DNA of 6,141 nucleotides from an uncultured Phenylobacterium sp. (GTDB lineage: Bacteria; Pseudomonadota; Alphaproteobacteria; Caulobacterales; Caulobacteraceae): the NCBI GenBank assembly GCA_945952175.1, contig CAMFHW010000267.1, positions 1 through 6,141 of the forward strand, in the 5' to 3' direction. The notes beneath the pieces are model-generated. The model saw only the letters and a program-made list of their open reading frames with translations. It was not told the origin of the DNA and ran no database searches. Positions 1-6,141 of the stretch are shown one piece after another (position 1 is the stretch's first letter; the number at the start of each line of letters is the position of its first letter). The position numbers and the translations under genes were made by a program.

Positions 1-789
1 GATCATGTTCACGATCCCGGTCCCCGCATCGAGGCGGGTATAGGTGGCCCCGATGGTCTTGAAGATCAGTGCGAGACGATCCGCGCCCGCGGCCCGGCCA
101 TGGTTGCGCGTGTCGGCGGCGAACACGCTCGCGGCCGCATCGACATCGCCGCGGGCCTGCGCCGCCTGGTTCGTCTCCATGACCGCCAAATTGCGCGCCT
201 GCTCCGCGCCGTCGATGGCTTGCGGATGAACGACAGGAGGCTCTTCGAAGGCCAGAGGGATATCGAATGGCGGCCGCCTTGGGATCAGGCCGAGTTGCAT
301 GAGCAGGCTTGCATCGTCGCTCAAGCCGTGCCGGGCGGTCAGCCGGCCCTCCGCCACCCTCCACCAATCGATCCGCAACACCGAGAAGCGGGCTCCGGTC
401 GGCGCCACTCCGACCATCTGTCCGCCCTCCAGCGGCAGCCGCCCGACACCGAGATGGGTCCCCGAGAACGCGAGCTTCGCCGCCACCTGGTCTCGCGACA
501 CCGCGACCTCGTGGAGGTCGAGCCGCGCGTCCGGGAAGCGCCGAAAGACATCGGCGTGGGCCTGCACGAACCGCTCGCGCCCGAACGGTCGGCCCCATTC
601 CGTGACCTCCGGGGTCATCAGCATGGCCGCCCCCTCGGCATCGTGGGCGTTGAAGGCCTCATAGTAGGCGCGGACGGTGTCGAGCGGCGTCTTGGACATG
701 GTCACCTGGGGCAAGGTCGGCGGCCGCCCCACGAGGCCGAGGCCCGCGGACAGAAGGTGGCGTCGCGAAGGTGGGCTGGAGGGGCGCAT
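1..789 (-). CDS. Two-domain SnoaL-like (NTF2-fold, ester cyclase-type) protein with probable Tat signal, 3' end cut by window edge
   Basis: The frame is open from an ATG at 789 to the left edge: 263 codons with no stop, so the C-terminus is missing. Residues about 34-170 form a SnoaL/ester-cyclase-like NTF2-fold domain: the opening TPLDTVRAYYEAFNAHD, a central GRERFVQAHADVFRRFPDARLDLHEV, then GVAPTGARFSVLRIDWWRVAEGRL and the closing SLLMQLGLIP. A second, truncated copy begins near residue 198 (NLAVMETNQAAQARGDVDAAASVFAADTRNHG). Residues 8-20 (SRRHLLSAGLGLV) resemble a twin-arginine signal, which implies export. The hydrophobic core is short and no clear AxA cleavage site is visible. A second possible start is the ATG at 699 (MSKTPLDTVRAYYE), with AGGTG five bases upstream, which would give a cytoplasmic protein. 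I chose 789 because codons 789-700 keep the strong G/C third-position bias. The gene begins 40 bp after the AraC stop, so the two are probably cotranscribed. Substrate and reaction are unknown; members of this fold range from cyclases to isomerases to non-enzymes. Confidence 0.72.
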   Translation of the reverse strand, partial: MRPSSPPSRRHLLSAGLGLVGRPPTLPQVTMSKTPLDTVRAYYEAFNAHDAEGAAMLMTPEVTEWGRPFGRERFVQAHADVFRRFPDARLDLHEVAVSRDQVAAKLAFSGTHLGVGRLPLEGGQMVGVAPTGARFSVLRIDWWRVAEGRLTARHGLSDDASLLMQLGLIPRRPPFDIPLAFEEPPVVHPQAIDGAEQARNLAVMETNQAAQARGDVDAAASVFAADTRNHGRAAGADRLALIFKTIGATYTRLDAGTGIVNMI

Positions 790-829
790 TCGGCGGGCTC
801 GTGGCTGGCCAAAATGGTCGGCCAAGGCG

Positions 830-1540
830 CTAGTAGTCGCGCGTGCGGGCCCGGACGTATTGGAAATCTCCGACATGCGGCAACAGTCTCGTCGGCGTCG
901 CGCCGGCCAGCCGGCGGGTGTCGCGATTGAGATGGGCCTGGTCGGCGTAGCCGGCATCCGCGGCGGCGCTGGCGAGGCTCGCGCCCTGTTTCACCAGCTC
1001 GATCGCCTGGCGCATCCGCAAGATCGTCGCATATCGCTTCGGCGAGAGCCCGAACCGGATCTGAAACAGCCGTTCCAGTTGACGCTCGGACAGCTCCACC
1101 GCCTCGGCGCCCCGTCGCACCGATCCTGACCGCCGCAGAACCCGCGCGGCGACCGCGGCGCGCCTGTCGATGGCGTAGGCGTCGCTCACCCCCTCGGGGC
1201 GGACCAGGCTGGCCGCGCGGCCCTCATGGAAGACCTCCGCCAGGCGTGCGGCGCGGCGCGGCGCGACCTCCTCGAGCAGGACTTGGCGGTCGCGCAGCTC
1301 GTGCAGCGGAATGCCCAGCCAGGCCTGGGCGACGATGGGATCGAGGTTCAGAACCTCGATGTCCTGGCCCACCGAACGCGACGGCGCCGATCGGCTCTGG
1401 GGTCCGCTGAGATAGAGCCGCTCGCCGCGCCAGACCAGATCGCAGCAGACATCCGCCTGGGTTATCCGCCCCTCGCGGGGCCGCAGGCGCGCGAACATCA
1501 CGCCGACCAATCCCATCGCCCTGGATGAATGACGCTCCAT
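830..1540 (-). CDS. AraC-family transcriptional regulator (DUF6597-like N-terminus)
   Basis: A complete 236-residue protein. The C-terminal third is a classic AraC/XylS double helix-turn-helix: the first HTH lies around residues 141-161 (AVELSERQLERLFQIRFGLSPKRY), the second around 187-211 (SLASAAADAGYADQAHLNRDTRRL), followed by the family signature GATPTRL. The N-terminal part (RLRPREGRITQADVCCDLVW, then LYLSGPQSRS) resembles the DUF6597 sensor-like region that often accompanies this type of HTH; the ligand is unknown. The start is uncertain. An in-frame GTG at 1549 and ATGs at 1540 and 1516 are possible. I prefer the ATG at 1540, with a weak TTAGGG-like sequence about 10-15 bases upstream. 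The gene lies directly upstream of the SnoaL-like gene on the same strand with a 40-bp gap, so it probably controls that gene and perhaps itself. No operator could be identified from the sequence. Confidence 0.88.
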   Translation of the reverse strand: MERHSSRAMGLVGVMFARLRPREGRITQADVCCDLVWRGERLYLSGPQSRSAPSRSVGQDIEVLNLDPIVAQAWLGIPLHELRDRQVLLEEVAPRRAARLAEVFHEGRAASLVRPEGVSDAYAIDRRAAVAARVLRRSGSVRRGAEAVELSERQLERLFQIRFGLSPKRYATILRMRQAIELVKQGASLASAAADAGYADQAHLNRDTRRLAGATPTRLLPHVGDFQYVRARTRDY

Positions 1541-1741
1541 CGCCAGCACCCTAACCCGCCCCGCTGAGCTTCGCCACGGGCCGCCCCACCGAGCCTCCCG
1601 CGCCGGAAGCAGACGCTGAACATCTTCGCACCCGGACGCTACGCCCCAGTCGCGGGGCCGTCGCCAGCAGAGCCGCGGCGCCTCACGCCCTTCCCCGGCG
1701 CCATGTGCGGCAAGCCATCTGAGCGGCGCGCCGGCAAGCTG

Positions 1742-4480
1742 TCAGCCGGTGTTCCGCAGGCCGGCGGCGATCCCATTGATCGTGAGATGGATACCATCGA
1801 GCACGGCCGGGTCGCTGTCTCCGGCTCGGCGACGGCGGATCAGTTCGATCTGCAGGTGGTTCAGCGGATCGATATAGGGCGTGCGCGAGCGGACGACGGC
1901 CGCCAGATCGGGATTGCCGTCCAGCAGGGCCGACTGGCCGGTGATCGCCAGCACCGTCTCGACGGTGCGGTCCCACTCGGCGCGGATGTCGCCGAAGATC
2001 CGGTCGGCCAGGCCGCGATCCTCCACCAGTCCCGCATAGCGGCCGGCGATGGCCATGTCGCCCTTGGCCAGCACCATCTCCATGTTGGCGATGGCCGAGG
2101 ACAGGAACGGCCAGGCCGCATGCATGTCGCGCAACTGGTCCAGCGGCACGCCGGCCCTGGCCACGGCCGAGCCGAAGCCGTACCAGCCGGGCAGCAGGGC
2201 CCGCGACTGCGACCAGGAGAACACCCAGGGGATGGCGCGCAGGCTCTCGATGGTGCGCTGGGCCTGGCGGGCCGTTGGGCGGCTGCCGATGTTGAGGTCG
2301 GCGATCTCGCTGATCGGGGTGGCGGCGAAGAAGTAGTTGGCGAAGCCTGGGGTCTCGTAGACCAGGGCGCGATAGGCCTTCATCGCCTCGCGCGCCAGAT
2401 CGTCCATCGCCTTGGCGTCGACGGTCGAGAGCTCCGCACCCGAGGGCGGCCGCAGCGAGGCCAGGACGACGCCCGAGGCCAGGGTCTCGAGGCTCTGCCG
2501 CGCGATCTCCGGATCGGCGTACTTGTTGGCGACCACCTCGCCCTGTTCGGTGATGCGGATCCGGCCCTCGATGGTCCCTGCGGGCTGGGCCAGCAGGGCG
2601 TCGTAGCTGGACCCGCCGCCCCGCCCCACGGCGCCGCCCCGGCCATGGAAGAGCTGTAGCCGCAGGCCCGCCTCGCGCACAACCTGGGCCAGGTCGATCG
2701 AGGCCTGATAGAGCGCCCAGGTCGAGGTCAGATAGCTGCCATCCTTGTTGGAGTCCGAGTAGCCGATCATCACCTCCTGGATGCCCACGGGCTCCAACAA
2801 CTGGCGCACCATGGGCAAGGCGAGGTAGCGGCGCATGATGTCCGGCGCGGCTTGCAGGTCGGCGATGGTCTCGAACAACGGCTCGGCAAAGACCACGGTG
2901 CGCGCAGGATCGCCTGGCGTGAACAAGCCGACCTCCTTCAGCAGCACATAGACCTCCAGCAGGTCGGACAACGAGGCGGTGTTGGAAACGATGTGGGCGC
3001 GAATGGCGTCGCGTCCGTAGCGGCGTTTCAGCTCGGCGGCGGCGACCAGGATCGCGTGCTCCCGCACCGTCTCCTCGCTGTAGGCGGCGAACGGGGTGTG
3101 CAGCAGCCGGCCGTGGGCGAGCTCGGCCAGCAGCAGGTCGCAACGGGCCGCCTCGTCGAGGGCGTCGTAGTCCGCGCAGACCCCTGCTTCGCGCAGGAGC
3201 TCGGCGACCACGCGACCGTGGACGGCGGAGTTCTGGCGCAGGTCCAGGCGCGCCAGGTGGAAGCCGAAGATCTCCACCGCCCGGATCAGGTCCGGCAGGG
3301 GGCCGTGGGCGAAGACCCGCCCGTGCCGCTCCAGCAGGGCCGACAACACCGTCTGGAGATCGGCCTTGAGGGCGTCGGGCCCGTCATAGGGCTCGGCGGC
3401 GAAGCTGGCCGGGCGTGGCGGCGCATGGCTCGTGAGGTCCTGATACGACGCGGACAGCCGAGCATAGATGCCGGTGAGCGCGCGGCGGTAGGGCTCGTCG
3501 GCGCGCTGGCCTGATCCCTCGGGCGCCGCGTCCGCCAGGGCCTGGAGTTCGGCGCTGACCTCGTCCGGCCCGGCGGAGATCGACAGCTCCGCGCCCAGCG
3601 CATGGACCTCTTCCAGGTAGAAGCTCAGCGCCGCGCGCGACTGGCGCGCCATCGCCTGGCGCATCACCGCATCGGTGACGAAAGGGTTGCCGTCGCGGTC
3701 GCCCCCCACCCAGGAGCCGACCCGCAGGAAGGACGGCAGCCGCTCGGGCTCGCCCAGCATCTCGCGCCAATGGGCGTAGAGCCGCGGCAGTTCGGGTAGG
3801 AAGCTGCGCTCGAAGTAGGAGACAGCGTTCTCGATCTCATCGCCGACCCCGAGCTTCACGTTCCGCAGGAGGCGCGTGCGCCAGAAGATGGCGACGTGGC
3901 GCGCGAGCTCGCGCTCGAGATGTCGCCGGTCGTCATCGCTGTGGGCCTCGTCGAGGCCGTCGAGGCCGTCGGCGATGGCGCCCTGCCGATCCAGCACGCT
4001 CTTGCGGCGCACCTCGCTGGGATGGGCGGTGATCACCGGCGCCACCAAGGCGTGGTCGAGCAGGTCGAGGACGGCTTGCATCCCGACCCCGTCAGCCTTC
4101 AGCGCGCGAACCGCGCCGGCGAGGGTGTCGGACCGCACATCGCCGCCGCGGCCCCGGCGGCGCTGGATCTGGTCCTCGGCGATGTTGGTGATCAGCAGAA
4201 AGCAGGCGAAGGAATTGGCGAAGCGCACGGCGTCGCGCAGGCTGAGCGCGCCAAGCTGGGCCGCCAGTGCGTCGGCGGCCGCCTCGCCCCCCTCCCGATG
4301 GAAAGTCACCGAGGCGCGGCGGATATCCTCGATCTGCTGAAAGACCGGCTCACCGTCCTCGGCGCGGATCACGTCACCCAGGATACGGCCCAAGAACCGC
4401 ACGCGGTCGCGAAGACGTTCCGGAAGCGATTGCGCCATCTGCCAGTCATTCCCCTGAGGCAGCAGGATGATGCCACGCAT
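1742..4480 (-). CDS. ppc: Phosphoenolpyruvate carboxylase
   Basis: A full-length 912-residue enzyme (E. coli Ppc is 883) that carboxylates PEP with bicarbonate to oxaloacetate and phosphate, refilling the TCA cycle from the cytoplasm. All diagnostic blocks are present in order: VITAHPSEVRRKS (149-161, with the catalytic-type His153), VGGDRDGNPF (258-267), LDLRQNS (412-418), GYSDSNKDGS (573-582, Lys579), the glycine loop FHGRGGAVGRGGGSS (611-625), RAIPWVFSWSQ (748-758), LAKGDMAIAGRY (805-815), PYIDPLNHLQIEL (868-880) and the near-invariant C-terminus GIAAGLRNTG (903-912). Lys806, Arg620 and Asn910 match the positions that bind the allosteric inhibitor aspartate in E. coli, so feedback control by aspartate is plausible. 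The loop has SS where E. coli has PT. Two starts are possible: ATG 4480 has a GGA six bases upstream, while ATG 4438 (MAQSLPERLRDRVRFLG) has AGGGG about 12 bases upstream and would give 898 residues. It is probably monocistronic, with about 265 bp upstream and 200 bp downstream without genes. Confidence 0.97.
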   Translation of the reverse strand: MRGIILLPQGNDWQMAQSLPERLRDRVRFLGRILGDVIRAEDGEPVFQQIEDIRRASVTFHREGGEAAADALAAQLGALSLRDAVRFANSFACFLLITNIAEDQIQRRRGRGGDVRSDTLAGAVRALKADGVGMQAVLDLLDHALVAPVITAHPSEVRRKSVLDRQGAIADGLDGLDEAHSDDDRRHLERELARHVAIFWRTRLLRNVKLGVGDEIENAVSYFERSFLPELPRLYAHWREMLGEPERLPSFLRVGSWVGGDRDGNPFVTDAVMRQAMARQSRAALSFYLEEVHALGAELSISAGPDEVSAELQALADAAPEGSGQRADEPYRRALTGIYARLSASYQDLTSHAPPRPASFAAEPYDGPDALKADLQTVLSALLERHGRVFAHGPLPDLIRAVEIFGFHLARLDLRQNSAVHGRVVAELLREAGVCADYDALDEAARCDLLLAELAHGRLLHTPFAAYSEETVREHAILVAAAELKRRYGRDAIRAHIVSNTASLSDLLEVYVLLKEVGLFTPGDPARTVVFAEPLFETIADLQAAPDIMRRYLALPMVRQLLEPVGIQEVMIGYSDSNKDGSYLTSTWALYQASIDLAQVVREAGLRLQLFHGRGGAVGRGGGSSYDALLAQPAGTIEGRIRITEQGEVVANKYADPEIARQSLETLASGVVLASLRPPSGAELSTVDAKAMDDLAREAMKAYRALVYETPGFANYFFAATPISEIADLNIGSRPTARQAQRTIESLRAIPWVFSWSQSRALLPGWYGFGSAVARAGVPLDQLRDMHAAWPFLSSAIANMEMVLAKGDMAIAGRYAGLVEDRGLADRIFGDIRAEWDRTVETVLAITGQSALLDGNPDLAAVVRSRTPYIDPLNHLQIELIRRRRAGDSDPAVLDGIHLTINGIAAGLRNTG

Positions 4481-4562
4481 ATCGGGTCCGGCGGCCCCAC
4501 GAAATGCAAGCTCGTATCACCGGGGCGCTGTCGCGCGGAAAGCTCGCCAGGGAGACTATGCG

Positions 4563-4593
4563 TTTTGGCGTCGAGTTCTGAAGCGCGCCAAAA
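4563..4593. promoter_or_regulatory. Inverted repeat TTTTGGCG/CGCCAAAA upstream of ppc
   Basis: TTTTGGCG at 4563-4570 and its exact reverse complement CGCCAAAA at 4586-4593 are separated by 15 bases, 83-113 bp upstream of the ATG at 4480. The centre-to-centre distance of the half-sites is 23 bp, about two helical turns, compatible with two dimers or a looped dimer on one face. No T-tract follows on either strand, so it does not look like a terminator. An operator role for ppc is inference from position and symmetry. Confidence 0.35.
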
Positions 4594-4637
4594 GCGGTCT
4601 TCAAGTGGAGACGGGTTGCGAGATGACCGCCCGCACC

Positions 4638-4658
4638 GCCAAATCCTATTGATTTGGC
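4638..4658. promoter_or_regulatory. Inverted repeat GCCAAATC-5-GATTTGGC upstream of ppc
   Basis: A perfect 8-bp inverted repeat: GCCAAATC at 4638-4645 and GATTTGGC at 4651-4658, around the 5-base centre CTATT. The half-sites share the TTTGGC/GCCAAA core with the repeat at 4563-4593. The 21-bp length is that of a typical dimer operator. A hairpin is also possible, but no U-tract follows on either strand. It lies between the HNH stop and ppc, so it more likely serves ppc than the HNH gene. Confidence 0.35.
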
Positions 4659-4745
4659 TTAGAAATTGCGCCTTCAGAAGGCCATACTCATAAAAAACCC
4701 CCAAAAGTTGCGTGGTGATCCATGGCGACTTCCTGGCGCTAGATT

Positions 4746-5156
4746 CTAGGGCGACGGTGTCGATCCGGCCTCCCGCCGCCCCACGAGGTCAGCCAGGCGC
4801 GCCTCGCCTTCCTGCCAACTTGGCTCAAAGCCGCGGTAGTCCTTGCGGTGGAGGTAGCGATGGCAGGATCGGCATAGTGGGCCTAGCGGTAGGTCACCAT
4901 CGCCTGCGATCACGCGAGGTCTGTAGTCGCCGTGATGGACGTCCCTTGCCGGACGTCCGCAGCCCGCACACAGGTCGCCGACACGATCCATGACGCGCCG
5001 GCGCTGGGCCTCCCGCGTGGGCTTCAACCGATAGGCCTCATAGGCCGCCTTGCCTCCAAAGGCTTGTCGATCGGTCGAGAACGGCAGGAGGAACGCGTCT
5101 GGCTCCTGCCGCCTGCGTTCATGCTTCCAGATGAAGCTTGCAATGGTCCGCGCCAT
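4746..5156 (-). CDS. Small HNH endonuclease-domain protein
   Basis: A complete 136-residue protein. The HNH/zinc-binding core lies at about residues 60-104: Cys63-x2-Cys66 (LCAGCGRPA), then DVHHGDYRP with His74-His75, then PLCRSCHRYLH with Cys95-x2-Cys98, His99 and His103. The four cysteines probably bind a structural zinc, and the HH pair plus the later histidines match the metal-dependent nuclease motif. The N-terminal 55 residues are basic (KHERRR, RLKPTREAQRRR), and the remainder has no second recognisable domain. The start is the ATG at 5156: the frame has a TGA upstream near 5200 and no better start codon. GGGGGAGG lies about 12 bases upstream, inside the palindrome at 5169-5188. No methylase, integrase or restriction partner is visible, so whether it is a solitary host nuclease, a prophage remnant or a defence component cannot be told. 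Confidence 0.82.
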   Translation of the reverse strand: MARTIASFIWKHERRRQEPDAFLLPFSTDRQAFGGKAAYEAYRLKPTREAQRRRVMDRVGDLCAGCGRPARDVHHGDYRPRVIAGDGDLPLGPLCRSCHRYLHRKDYRGFEPSWQEGEARLADLVGRREAGSTPSP

Positions 5157-5421
5157 TTCGTCGGCAGACCTCCCCCGCGCGGGGGAGGGCCCTCCACATC
5201 ATGAAGAGCAGGCCCTTGTTCCCAGTCGAGCAGTAGCCCTCTCGCCGCCCCGCCTCAGGGACAGCACCCGTGAGAGAACGCCCCGTCGGGGCGCCTCGCG
5301 GCTGACCCGACACCCATGGCACGTCGGGATTTTCTCCAGTAGCACTCGATATGGCGTCCGGATCCAAATCAGGGTGCTGCAGCAGTAGTCGAATTTTGTA
5401 TCTACATGCGTCGGGCTTCAT
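5119..5421 (-). pseudogene. Truncated DUF4279-like gene (probable remnant)
   Basis: The frame from ATG 5421 encodes 100 residues. Residues 7-70 resemble the N-terminal half of DUF4279-domain proteins: RYKIRLLLQHPDLDPDAISSA, then a W-x-x-G-x-P-R motif (PWVSGQPRGAPTGRSLTG) and REGYCS. These proteins are usually around 130-150 residues. From about residue 75 the family resemblance ends, and the frame runs through the palindrome at 5169-5188 (PRAGEV) into the first 38 bp of the HNH gene in another frame. This suggests the 3' half was lost and replaced. Codons in the first half are less G/C-biased than in ppc (AGA, AAA, ATT, CTA, ATA), consistent with foreign or decaying DNA. A 15-base near-palindrome (CGCCCCG-T-CGGGGCG, 5279-5293) lies inside. 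The Shine-Dalgarno is poor (AAGAG about 12 bases upstream). DUF4279 function is unknown. It may instead be a short real protein. Confidence 0.42.
5169..5188. repeat. 20-bp perfect G+C palindrome (REP-like) overlapping the HNH ribosome-binding site
   Basis: CCTCCCCCGC (5169-5178) is followed immediately by its reverse complement GCGGGGGAGG (5179-5188). In RNA this would fold as an 8-bp stem with a GCGC loop. The only good Shine-Dalgarno for the HNH gene (GGGGGAGG read on the minus strand) is one arm of this stem. A second 12-bp palindrome, GGAGGGCCCTCC (5184-5195), overlaps it. Palindromes of this CCTCCCCC...GGGGGAGG type are commonly dispersed between genes in Caulobacterales and related genomes (family knowledge). 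Only one copy is in this window, so its status as a repeat cannot be shown here. Confidence 0.55.
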
Positions 5422-5451
5422 TGAGGCGTTCGCTCTTAAATTTTCTTGCCT

Positions 5452-6141
5452 CTACCCCAACACCGCTTGGCCGACCTGGCTAAGCCCCGACAACAGCCCG
5501 CCCATTAGGGCGCCAAGCAACGCTCCCAAGAGGATGATCAGTGCGGGTCCAGCGATGCGTCCGGCCGCCTCGATTCGGCGCAAGGCTGCCTCCTCTTCGA
5601 GGCGTCCTCCACGGACCAAGAGATCACCGACGGCGTTGGAAGCTTCTCCCACTGCGACGAGCCGCACGATTGCCCCTGGGAAGCCTTGCACCTCTCCCAG
5701 CGCGTCTGAGAGAGCATGCCCCTGCCTGACGGCGACGGTGACCTCGTTGAGGCGGGTCTGTGCGAGTTTCGAACCGGCAGAGCGGGTCGCCAATCGCAAA
5801 GCGTCGCTGATGGGGGCCCCGGCAGCGACCATCGTACCGAGCGAAGTGGAAAAGCCGCCATAGACGATGCCGCGAACCGTGCGACGGGCCGGACCGTCCA
5901 AGACCAAGCGGTCGAGGACGGGAGCCAATAGTCCGAGTCGAACCCCGAGATAGACGCCGAACCCCGCTGCGACGAGCCCGGCCAGGAGCACATAGAGATT
6001 GGCGCTCAGGAAATCGCTGGCCGCGATCATGACCGCCAGGGCCGGCGGCGGCTTGGCGCCGGCGTCCGTCGCCAACGGCGCGATCGAGGGGACGATGAAC
6101 AGCAGGATGACAAATAGGCCGCCCACCGCGCTCAGCAGCAC
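5452..6141 (-). CDS. Type II secretion system F-family inner-membrane protein (GspF-like), 5' end cut by window edge
   Basis: The last 229 codons of a gene that continues past the right edge; the GTG at the edge is an internal codon, not a start. In order: a membrane segment at visible residues 4-22 ending in the IVPSIAPL motif, a linker rich in A and P that corresponds to the GspF periplasmic loop (PPPALAVMIAASDFL), a second membrane segment at about 46-70, the second GspF cytoplasmic domain at about 86-190 (FSTSLGTMVAAGAPISDALRLATR, then the characteristic AIVRLVAVGEASNAVGDLLVRGG) and a final membrane helix at about 197-220 that is rich in Gly and Leu. F-family proteins are the polytopic platform on which the assembly ATPase acts in type II secretion, type IV pili and related systems. 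The other half and the neighbouring system genes lie outside, so GspF, PilC and a divergent F-type protein cannot be separated. The gene ends with TAG, and no pseudopilin gene follows. Confidence 0.88.
   Translation of the reverse strand: MLLSAVGGLFVILLFIVPSIAPLATDAGAKPPPALAVMIAASDFLSANLYVLLAGLVAAGFGVYLGVRLGLLAPVLDRLVLDGPARRTVRGIVYGGFSTSLGTMVAAGAPISDALRLATRSAGSKLAQTRLNEVTVAVRQGHALSDALGEVQGFPGAIVRLVAVGEASNAVGDLLVRGGRLEEEAALRRIEAAGRIAGPALIILLGALLGALMGGLLSGLSQVGQAVLG

Noticed and set aside
100..930. A 276-codon plus-strand open frame over the SnoaL-like gene
   Set aside because: It is antisense to a minus-strand frame with clear SnoaL-type motifs, and its own product has no recognisable domain.
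1677..1702. Possible ppc terminator: GGCGCC (1677-1682) and GGCGCC (1697-1702) as a 6-bp stem
   Set aside because: GGCGCC is common in such G+C-rich DNA, the loop is 14 bases and there is no T-tract. The 1550-1741 gap otherwise shows nothing I can support.
1703..2659. Long open frame on the plus strand opposite ppc (also 2852-3514 and 3896-4693)
   Set aside because: These are antisense frames of a highly G/C-biased gene; the translations have no domain-like composition, and ppc on the other strand is complete and unambiguous.
1683..3143. A 486-codon minus-strand open frame inside ppc
   Set aside because: It is the shifted frame of ppc, with the arginine-, glycine- and proline-rich composition typical of frame shadows.
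3950..3967. Tandem direct repeat GTCGAGGCC x2 inside ppc
   Set aside because: It encodes DGLDGLD in a variable surface region of Ppc; a short in-frame duplication with no further significance visible.
4539..4565. Possible ppc promoter on the minus strand (TTCAGA, 16 bp, CATAGT)
   Set aside because: Only four of six positions match each consensus element, which is expected by chance in a gap of this size.
4670..4682. Near-palindrome GCCTTC-A-GAAGGC
   Set aside because: The one-base centre cannot form a full hairpin loop, there is no T-tract, and it lacks the core shared by the two other repeats in this gap.
4692..4702. TTTTTT run on the minus strand after the HNH gene as a terminator
   Set aside because: It follows GGGGG, but no stem could be found just upstream, so it is not a convincing intrinsic terminator.
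4739..4749. Palindrome CTAGA-T-TCTAG over the HNH stop codon
   Set aside because: Only 5-bp arms with a single central base, no neighbours of the same kind, and no sign of an attachment site partner.

Overview
The window is high-GC bacterial DNA with codons strongly biased to G or C in the third position. The proteins (a proteobacterial phosphoenolpyruvate carboxylase, a DUF6597-type AraC regulator, a GspF-like protein) and a G+C-rich palindrome typical of Caulobacterales intergenic DNA suggest an alphaproteobacterium near Caulobacter, Phenylobacterium or Brevundimonas. The genus is inference.

Every gene I can support lies on the minus strand, so the window reads from right to left. At the right edge (6141-5452) is the C-terminal part of a type II secretion system F-family inner-membrane protein. 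Next is a short less G+C-biased stretch (about 5450-4746). It holds what looks like the N-terminal half of a DUF4279-like gene (5421 downward) running into a 20-bp perfect palindrome (5169-5188), followed by a small HNH endonuclease gene (5156-4746) whose ribosome-binding site lies inside the palindrome. A 265-bp gap (4745-4481) carries two inverted repeats that share a TTTGGC/GCCAAA core. It precedes a complete ppc gene (4480-1742), which encodes the anaplerotic enzyme that makes oxaloacetate from PEP and bicarbonate. After about 200 bp without a gene come an AraC-family regulator (1540-830) and, 40 bp downstream, a two-domain SnoaL-like protein (789 to the left edge, incomplete) with a probable Tat signal peptide. 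These last two look like a small regulator-plus-effector operon.

The genes do not form one pathway. ppc is housekeeping, the secretion gene belongs to a locus cut by the right edge, the HNH/DUF4279 stretch looks like small accessory DNA, and the AraC/SnoaL pair is a separate unit. I found no tRNA, rRNA, CRISPR array, insertion sequence or complete novel system. The points most worth checking are the palindrome that can sequester the HNH ribosome-binding site, the decayed DUF4279-like gene, the paired TTTGGC inverted repeats upstream of ppc, and the Tat-type leader on the SnoaL protein.
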